This document shows positions 57,801 through 64,000 of a stretch of 64,000 nucleotides of DNA, piece by piece. The translations under genes were made by a program, and so were the position numbers. The notes beneath the pieces are model-generated. The model searched no databases. It worked only from the letters and a program-made list of their open reading frames with translations, and was not told the origin of the DNA. Positions within the stretch are counted from its first letter, which is position 1; each line of letters starts with the position of its first letter. Origin of the DNA: Coenobita brevimanus (taxonomy: Eukaryota > Arthropoda > Malacostraca > Decapoda > Coenobitidae). The stretch is taken from assembly GCA_032717465.1 (NCBI GenBank), contig CM064712.1, positions 24,853,432-24,917,431 on the forward strand. Direction: 5' to 3'.

Positions 57801-58615
57801 TCGAATGGTGGTGAAGTTATGAAATGTCGGTGTTTTCTGTGCTCTGTGTAGTTTTGTTTCTTGTAAGATGGCAATGTGTATGTTCTGTTGTTTGATGAAT
57901 TGTGTGAGTTCATGTTTTTTGGTGTTTATCCCATCTATGTTTAACTGAAGGATGTTTATGTTGTGTGTGCGATGTGTGTTGGCTGCTGCAGCACAGGGGG
58001 GAGGTGGTGTGGTTGTAGGGGAAGGGGTAGGAGGAGGTTGTGATGAAGGTAAGGGTTGAGGTGGATTAGGATGGCTTGGAGTGGGAGGAGTTGGGGGAGT
58101 GGATGGTGTGGGACGGGTCGGTGGGTTTGGCTGTGGAGGTGTGAAGGAAGTAGGGGTAGGATTGGAAGGGGGGTTGATGGGTGTGGGGAAGGAGCATAAG
58201 GAGAAGGTCCAGGTGTTTGTGTAGTGTTTTCTGGATGCAGGTGTTGTGCAGGTGTAATGGGTCCAGTTCTTGCAGGAGTTGCACTGAACTGAACCCTTTG
58301 TTGGCTCGACGTGATAGGTTTTGAGCATGTTGGACATATGTATTTGTTGGTGGGTCCTGGATTGCTCTCAATGTCCCCGGCTAGAAGAAGTCGTCGAGAA
58401 ATGACAGCCGGGGAGACATTTCTCGGTGTAGAAAAAACGGTGTTGTTGTGTGTGTTGTGTAGGGAGATGTGGTACTTGCCTGGGCGACCGAAGCCACTCC
58501 CAGGTACTCGAGCCCCGTGAGGGGCCGGGGAGGTTTGCGGTGGTTTGGTCCTCCTCTTCTCTTCGACAGCCTCTGGGGGGTAGACCCACGACGAAGATGC
58601 CACCGCTCCAGGTCC
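54829..58615 (-). mobile_element. Ingi/Vingi-like LINE (LINE D), full length
   Basis: Flanked by GGATTAGAACTGT at 54816-54828 and 58616-58628, an exact 13-bp TSD of target-primed insertion. The 3' end is a TAG run (CTA on its strand). The 5' end at 58615 is complete enough to include the start of the protein. It carries a 2A-like peptide, PHD-type finger, proline-rich region, endonuclease, RT and a C-terminal Cys/His motif. No RNase H seen. Confidence 0.85.
54901..58603 (-). pseudogene. LINE D polyprotein with 2A peptide, PHD finger, EN and RT
   Basis: Start ATG 58603. Residues 72-84 read LLLAGDIESNPGP, a 2A-type ribosome-skipping motif (58390-58352). A Cys-rich finger follows, CPTCSKPI then after a frameshift QCNSCKNWTHYTC and a final CSF. 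Endonuclease: ILQLNIDGINTKKHEL, AILQETKLH, GGDFNAKSSAWH, and [45 protein letters not shown], active site IASYADDITLTC (about 55970). C-terminus: REDRVHLARLRCGHHPALLS and CPGCNTAPHAIKHIMEDC, typical of Ingi/Vingi proteins. Frame breaks near 58300, 57480, 56560 and between 56000 and 55200 inactivate it. Clade name is by motif resemblance. Confidence 0.8.
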
Positions 58616-58892
58616 GGATTAGAACTGTTTTAAGTAATGCTAAACTCTCACACGGGTCACACCTTGTCTTGTGATCTGCCCCTTACACTGATTGTTCGAG
58701 TCTAATCACTTCATTCTTACCCTGCTGTCAATTATTTCCCAAAGTTTGTTCGAAATTATATAAAAAATATATAAGTTGATCTTGCTAGCCCGTGATACTC
58801 TACTTTGACACAATGCTCTAAAAAACAGTTGGTGTCTATGAGGCCTACCGTATCTGTCAACCTTTCCACTAAGTTTCGTTAAATCGCTTAAA

Positions 58893-58894
<2 letters not shown>

Positions 58895-58976
<82 letters not shown>
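58895..58976. repeat. CA and GA microsatellites
   Basis: CA 58895-58940, then GA 58943-58976. A T run follows at 59012-59031. Confidence 0.95.
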
Positions 58977-58977
<1 letters not shown>

Positions 58978-59031
58978 CAATTCTGTATAAACAAAAAAGA
59001 GCCTGTGTTGCACTTTTTTTTTTTTTTTTTT

Positions 59032-59379
59032 AAGAAGCTCTGGGCTGTTTTGTAAGTGGCATAGAAGGCATGGTAACACCTTTTGCTTTGCTATTTATCC
59101 TGCTTTTTACACCACAGTATCCTCCTATACATTTAGGCTACAAATTATGTCGGTAGTGGGTAGTTAAATTGTAAGAAATTATTTAAATGCACTGCGCAAA
59201 ATAAGTCGCTGAGGTAAAGGTGCTAGGAATGGTAAGACAAAGTCACTAATTTTGTATCTGATACTTATAGAACACATGGTTGTTACGTGGGATTAGCCTG
59301 CATCCCACATTACAGAGTGCAGCTTGCAATGACAAGTATTAGGTTGCGGTATGAAATAATTTACTGATTGCGTGAATGT

Positions 59380-59382
<3 letters not shown>
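59032..59382. other. unassigned sequence
   Basis: No coding or repeat signal recognised between the T run and the CA array. Confidence 0.4.

Positions 59383-59444
<62 letters not shown>
59383..59444. repeat. CA microsatellite
   Basis: 62 bp of uninterrupted CA. Confidence 0.95.
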
Positions 59445-59447
<3 letters not shown>

Positions 59448-59588
59448 ACTCACGGCTGTGTAGAGGGTCGGTGAGTGTTAGGAGGGGTAAGCATGCACTG
59501 ACGTAGCGACTGGCCATGTAGCTGATGTGAAATTAAATCTGAGCACGTGATTGAGTGGGGCAGGATGGAAGGGTCTTGAATCTTGATG

Positions 59589-59590
<2 letters not shown>

Positions 59591-59629
<39 letters not shown>
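59591..59629. repeat. GA microsatellite
   Basis: 39 bp of GA. Confidence 0.95.
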
Positions 59630-59632
<3 letters not shown>

Positions 59633-59912
59633 TTCATATGCTCCACTTCAGATCCGCCCAGCTATTTCTTTTGTGTTGCGGGGACGGTCCATTCAGCGTT
59701 ATCAGCATCTATCCTACATCATATTCACATACTCCCACTGCCACACCCATGCCCACACCAGCAGACTCAGCCGTGCCCGCAGCACATCAGACATCCCCGG
59801 CTGTGTTTTAGTATGCACGGACCACTTTGTATATTTTTATGGAGAGTTAGAAGTTAGGTAAATTTACTGACCCAATAGATTATAGTGGCTTTATGTAACT
59901 TGACGCAGGATT

Positions 59913-60002
59913 GTAGTAGTAGTGGTGGTGGTGGTGGTAGTAGTAGAAGTAGTAGTAGTAGTTGGCGGGGTGGTGAAAGTAGTAGTAGTAGTAGTAGTTG
60001 GA

Positions 60003-60034
<32 letters not shown>

Positions 60035-60161
60035 TGGTGCGGTGGTGGAAGTAGTAGTAGTTGGAGTGGTGGTAGTAGTAGTTGGTGTGGTGGTGGTGGT
60101 AGTAGTAGTAGTAGTAGTTGGTGTGGTGGTGGAAGTAGTAGTAGTAGTAGTAGTAGTTGGA

Positions 60162-60202
<41 letters not shown>

Positions 60203-60335
60203 TGGTGTGGTGGTGGAAGTAGTAGTAGTAGTAGCTGGTGTGGTGGTGGTAGTAGTAGTTAGTGTGGTGGTGGTAATAGTAGTAGTAGTAGTTGGTGTGA
60301 TGGTGGTGGTAGTAGTAGTAGTTGGTGTGGTGGTG

Positions 60336-60367
<32 letters not shown>

Positions 60368-60524
60368 TGGTGTGGTAGTGGTGGTGGTAGTACTAGTTGG
60401 TGTGGTGATGGTGGTGGTAGTACTAGTTGGTGTGGTGATGGTGGTGGTAGTACTAGTTGGTGTGGTGATGGTGGTGGTAGTACTAGTTGGTGTGGTGATG
60501 GTGGTGGTAGTAGTACTAGTTGGT

Positions 60525-60556
<32 letters not shown>

Positions 60557-61926
60557 TGGTGTGGTGATGGTGGTGGTAGTACTAATTGGTGTGGTGGTGG
60601 TGGTGGTAGTACTAGTTGGTGTGGTGATGGTGGTGGTAGTACTAGTTGGTGTGGTGATGGTGGTGGTAGTACTAGTTGGTGTGGTGATGGTGGTGACAGT
60701 AGTAGTAGTTGGTGTGATGATGGTGGTGGTAGTAGTACTAGTTGGTGTGGTGGTGGTGGTGGTAGTAGTAGTTGGTGTGGTGGTGGTGGTGTTGGTGGTG
60801 GTGGTAGTAGTAGTTGGCGTGGTGGTGGTGGTGGTGGTGGTAGTAGTAGTAGTTGGTGTGGTGGTGGTGGTGGTGGTAGTAGTAGTTGGTGTGGTGGTGG
60901 TGGTGTTGGTGGTGGTGGTAGTAGTAGTTGGCGTGGTGGTGGTGGTGGTGGTGGTGGTGGTAGTAGTAGTTGGTGTGGTGGTGGTGGTGGTGGTAGTAGT
61001 AGTTGGTGTGGTGGTGGTGGTGGTGGTGGTAGTTGGTGTGGTGGTGGTGATGGTGGTAGTAGTTGGTGTGGTGATGGTGGTAGTAGTTGGTGTGGTGGTG
61101 GTGGTGGTGGTGGTGGTGGTGGTGGTAGTAGGTGTGGTGGTGGTGGTGGTGGTAGTAGGTGTGGTGGTGGTGGTGGTGGTAGTAGGTGTGGTGGTGGTGG
61201 TGGTGGTAGTAGGTGTGGTGGTGGTGGTGGTGGTGGTAGTAGTAGTTGGTATGGTGGTGGTGGTGGTGGTGGTAGTTGGTGTGGTGGTGGTGGTGGTGGT
61301 GGTGGTGGTGGTAGTTGGTGTGGTGGTGTTGGTGGTAGTAGTAGTAGTAGTAGTTGGTGTGGTGGTGGTGGTAGTAGTAGTTGTAGTTGGTGTGGTGGTG
61401 GTGGTGGTAGTAGTAGTAGTTGGTGTGGTGGTGGTAGTAGCAGTAGTTGGTGTGGTGGTGGTGGTAGTAGTAGTTGGTGTGATGGTGGTGGTAGTAGTTG
61501 GTGTGGTGGTGGTAGTAGTAGTTGGTGTGGTGGTAGTAGTAGTAGTTGGTGTGATGGTGGTGGTAGTAGTAGTAGTTGGTGTGGTGGTGGTGGTGGTGTT
61601 GGTAGTAGTAGTTGGTGGTGGTGGTGGTGGTGGTGGTAGTAGTAGTTAGTGTGGTGGTGGTGGTAGTAGTGGTTGGTGTGGTGGTGGTGGTAGTAGTATT
61701 TGTTGGTGTGGTGGTGGTGGTATTAGTAGTAGTTGGTGTGGTAGTGGCAGTAGTAGTAGTACTGGGTGTGGTGGTAGTATTGGTGGTGGTATTAGTAGTA
61801 GTAGTAGTACTGGGTGTGGTGGTAGTATTGGTGGTGGTATTAGTAGTAGTAGTAGTACTGGGTGTGGTGGTAGTATTGGTGGTGGTATTAGTAGTAGTAG
61901 TAGTGGTAGTAATTGTTGTTGTTGTT
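59913..61926. repeat. 2-kb GGT/AGT trinucleotide array
   Basis: About 2 kb of GGT, AGT and GAT codon-like triplets with TTGGTGTGG interruptions. Sub-blocks such as GATGGTGGTGGTAGTACTAGT repeat at 21-36 bp. The long Val-rich plus frame and the Thr/His-rich minus frame are by-products of the repeat. It passes into AAT runs at 61940-62040. Confidence 0.96.
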
Positions 61927-62074
61927 GTTCCTGTTGTAATGATAATAATAATGAAAAAAAAAATAATAATAATAATGATACTACTACTAATAATAATAGT
62001 AATAATAATAATAATAATTATAAAAATAATAATAATAATACGTACACATGTACAGACATACATACATCATCTTA

Positions 62075-62235
62075 ACCTGTGTTGCCCCATAAGGAACGTA
62101 GGAGCCCTGGGCTAGGAAAGTTGGTCCTGCATTACAGACGAAACTGACCAGCCTCACTCATCCCTGAGTGGCATGAAGGGAGCAATAAATTCCAACTATC
62201 CCTTGGATATGAACCAACACAGGCACAGACCGGTT
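62075..62235 (-). repeat. SINE-like repeat, second copy
   Basis: On the minus strand: ATATCCAAGGGATAGTTGG, TTTATTGCTC, CAGGGATGAGTGAGGCTGGT, CCTAGCCCAGGGCT, GGGGCAACACAGGTTAAG, then ATG/TAC runs. Homologous to 53935-54080. Each copy ends in a trinucleotide array. Confidence 0.6.
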
Positions 62236-62386
62236 AGAGAGCTGTAGTTAATATAGTTATCATCATCATCAAGACATTACAGTACTAGGAGGAACAGAAG
62301 TTGTAGTAGTGGTAGTCGTAGTGGAAGTAATGGTAGTGGTAGTAGTACTATTGATGGAGGTGGTTGTGGTAGTTTGGGGGAGGTAG

Positions 62387-62389
<3 letters not shown>

Positions 62390-62447
<58 letters not shown>
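62390..62447. repeat. AT microsatellite
   Basis: 58 bp of AT. Confidence 0.95.
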
Positions 62448-62450
<3 letters not shown>

Positions 62451-62526
62451 GTGGCGACAAATAATCACCTGTTTTCCTGTGCCCCGTGCCTCAGACTGGC
62501 TCATTTATGCGCGGCAAGTCACACTG

Positions 62527-62852
62527 GAGTAAGAGGGGCTGAAAGGGAGGGGCCAGAGAGAGAAGGGAAGGTGGGTGGGAGGATGAGTGATGGTGCTGGG
62601 GTGGAGTGAGGAAGGGGAGGGAGGGTAGGTAGGGGAGGGAGAATGAAATGCGAAGTTGTGGCTACATAATTTGTCTATTTTCTTTCATTCAGGGCATCAT
62701 GTAAAGGAGTTAATATTCGGTAGAAAAAGCTGCATCACACCTTGTATAGCGGCTTCAGATAACAAGCTTTAGATAGGTGGTGATATCAAGGGCTGGCTCG
62801 TGCGAGAAATATACTGACGTGACGTATCAGACATTAATACGGAGCCATATAT
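62527..62852 (+). repeat. inverted duplication, left arm
   Basis: Matches the complement of 63449-63772 over about 325 bp. It starts GGAGTAAGAGGG and ends near GGAGCCAT. The G-rich first half is less conserved than the exon-like second half. Confidence 0.8.
62693..62817 (+). pseudogene. unidentified exon-like segment, copy 1
   Basis: Follows a polypyrimidine tract and AG (TTTCTTTCATTCAG). After two bases the frame reads HHVKELIFGRKSCITPCIAA, continues SDNKL, has a TAG where copy 2 has Trp, then IGGDIKGWLVREIY and TGA. Copy 2 at 63606-63482 is also 125 bp with no indels and about 15 differences. I do not recognise the protein. The one nonsense codon suggests this copy is a pseudogene, if it is coding at all. 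Confidence 0.4.
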
Positions 62853-63275
62853 TTGTGTTTATCCGTGTATTTTGACTTCAGAAGCAGATTGGAATCTGGA
62901 TGGCTTTGACTTCCATAATGTGTGTTTAATTAATTTTTGGAACTAAATATTATATAGTATGCAACCTTTGACATGGCTGTCCACAGTAAATATAATCATC
63001 CTTTCGGTATACACTCCCTCTATACAGTCACCATCATGTCAATTCAATAATTATTTAATGACATCTCTATATGAAAAAGCCTATTTAAAATAATTGTGCA
63101 TAAAAGGTAAATAAATTTGGTTTGTGCTCATGGTAAGTATGATAACGATATCTCTCACTAGAGAGAAAATGAAATAAAATCCTACCCAAACTCCCAAAAT
63201 AAGTCTACGTCAATGTTTACCGACAGTGGTCAAGCCAAAGCAACCAAGAAAGCCTTAGTAAGTAGTCCAGTGGCT
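62853..63275. other. unassigned spacer of the inverted duplication
   Basis: AT-rich spacer sequence. No feature recognised. Confidence 0.4.
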
Positions 63276-63416
63276 TCATGCCTTAAAAACCTCACGAAGG
63301 CTTCGCGGCACCGGGGAAACAATGTTGCTGATGGTTTGCTGGTCTCGTCTGAACAGCTTCCACTCGTCCTTACTGTGCTGGAGGAGGCGGGCCCGTGTTC
63401 TCTCGTTCTCTGGCTT
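63276..63416 (-). other. possible coding segment, unidentified
   Basis: A minus-strand frame reads KPENERTRARLLQHSKDEW and then KLFRRDQQTISNIVSPVPRS, LREVFKA and TGA at 63278-63276. It lies just downstream of the second exon-like copy. Charged, non-repetitive composition looks protein-like. However, it is preceded in frame by TGA and no acceptor is convincing (AG at 63411-63410). Family not recognised. A plus-strand frame over the same bases is less protein-like. Confidence 0.25.
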
Positions 63417-63448
63417 TCACGCGTTGACCATCTGGTCCCACACAATCT

Positions 63449-63772
63449 CCATGGCTGTGCATTAATATTTGATCTGTCACGTCAGTATATTTCTCTCACG
63501 AGCCAGTCCTTGATATCACCTCCTATCCAAAGCTTGTTATCTGATGCCGCTATACAATGTGAGATGCAACTTTATCTGCCGAATCGTAACTCATTTGTAT
63601 GATGCCCTGAATGAAAGAAAATAAAAAAATAATGTGACCACCACTTCCCATTTCATTCTCTCTACCCTATCTCCCCTCCATCACTCCACAACAACACAAT
63701 CATCCGTCCCTCCACCCACCTTCCCTTCTTCCTCTGGCCCCTCCCTCTCTGTCCCTCTTACTCCAATATATA
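63449..63772 (-). repeat. inverted duplication, right arm
   Basis: Complement of 62527-62852. Its outer end (63772) abuts the poly-T of the LINE end at 63775. Confidence 0.8.
63482..63606 (-). pseudogene. unidentified exon-like segment, copy 2
   Basis: Same acceptor-like TTTCTTTCATTCAG, same length and same TGA as copy 1. Frame: HHTNELRFGR, a TAA where copy 1 has Lys, then SCISHCIAASDNKLWIGGD and IKDWLVREIY. Each copy has a different nonsense codon, so an intact ancestor existed. It may be a terminal exon of a host gene or a fragment of an unknown element. Confidence 0.4.
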
Positions 63773-63774
63773 TT

Positions 63775-64000
63775 TTTTTTTAAATAACAGAACGGAGGAA
63801 GGAAAAACAAGTGGGTAAAAAAAAAAATCCATACACCAGATTACTGGTGTCCTCTGTTCATAAAATATCTGTAACAGTTAGACTTGAACAGTTGTGGGTT
63901 GAAATTTGGAGGAAAACAACTCTGGGGAAGCGAGTTCCAGAGAGATGCAGTTCGGGGAATGAAAGAATTCTGATAGGCAGAAGTTCTGCAATATGGTTGA
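63775..64000 (-). mobile_element. LINE 3' end, cut by window edge
   Basis: T run at 63770-63782 (poly-A on its strand). Upstream lies a frame reading RTSAYQNSFIPRTASLWNSL and PQSCFPPNFNPQLFKSN, with stop TAA at 63843-63841. This matches the C-terminal pattern of LINE RT proteins (FxPRTxxLWNSLP...LFK). Related to but distinct from LINE C (FIYATGQLWNCLP). Confidence 0.7.

Noticed and set aside
55005..58674. Plus-strand open frames across 55.0-58.7 kb
   Set aside because: Antisense to LINE D, whose minus-strand frames carry endonuclease and RT motifs.
59922..62063. Very long Val/Gly-rich (plus) and Thr/His/Tyr-rich (minus) open frames
   Set aside because: They are translations of the GGT/AGT array; a triplet repeat without stop codons is open in several frames. 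No protein is implied.
63213..63602. 129-codon plus frame
   Set aside because: Opposite the more protein-like minus-strand segments; its end falls within the inverted duplication and composition looks non-coding.

Overview
This is eukaryotic, and very probably decapod crustacean, nuclear DNA. It is crowded with microsatellites of every class and with short GGTTA-type pentamer arrays. Nearly all recognisable coding sequence belongs to nested transposable elements. Species is inferred only from this style; nothing in the window names it.

The only host gene I recognise is a cytosolic sulfotransferase on the minus strand. Its first four coding exons lie at 42903-42727, 36023-35872, 35325-35124 and 30285-30159. 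Splice sites and codon phases agree at every junction, giving 218 codons with the PAPS-binding and catalytic motifs in order. The C-terminal exons were not found and probably lie left of base 1. Its introns hold LINEs, a hAT-like transposon and microsatellites.

Layout: 1-1371 is the 3' end of a Gmr1-like Gypsy element. 2791-3250 is a 37-bp minisatellite. 3481-6480 (minus) and 6481-29745 (plus) are two head-to-head copies of one RTE-like LINE (LINE A). The plus copy is split by four nested insertions: a DNA transposon with 8-bp target-site duplication (TSD) (8216-11833), a hAT-like MITE (12307-13151), a 15.7-kb Gypsy element (13195-28883), and inside the latter a mariner-type transposon (17980-19508) and a non-coding LTR element (23602-27641). 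29746-43300 is the sulfotransferase region, carrying a second RTE-like LINE (LINE B, plus), a hAT-like element, a third LINE A copy and a Jockey/CR1-like LINE (LINE C). 43434-53545 is a minus copy of LINE B split by a tRNA-derived SINE and by an intact 6.3-kb Gmr1-like Gypsy element with a 1531-codon gag-pol ORF. 54829-58615 is an Ingi/Vingi-like LINE (LINE D) bounded by a 13-bp TSD and encoding a 2A-like peptide. 58.6-62.5 kb is dominated by microsatellites, including a 2-kb GGT/AGT array. 62.5-63.8 kb holds an inverted duplication with a 125-bp exon-like core.

Most unusual points: an LTR retrotransposon with an SGNH-hydrolase ORF upstream of gag (15304-15822); the integrase-before-RT order of the intact Gypsy element; twin 91-bp repeats whose predicted RNA stems covary; a 5S-rRNA-derived SINE sharing its tail with LINE A; and an unidentified inverted exon pair near the right end. 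Boundaries given with a TSD are read directly; other element ends are approximate.
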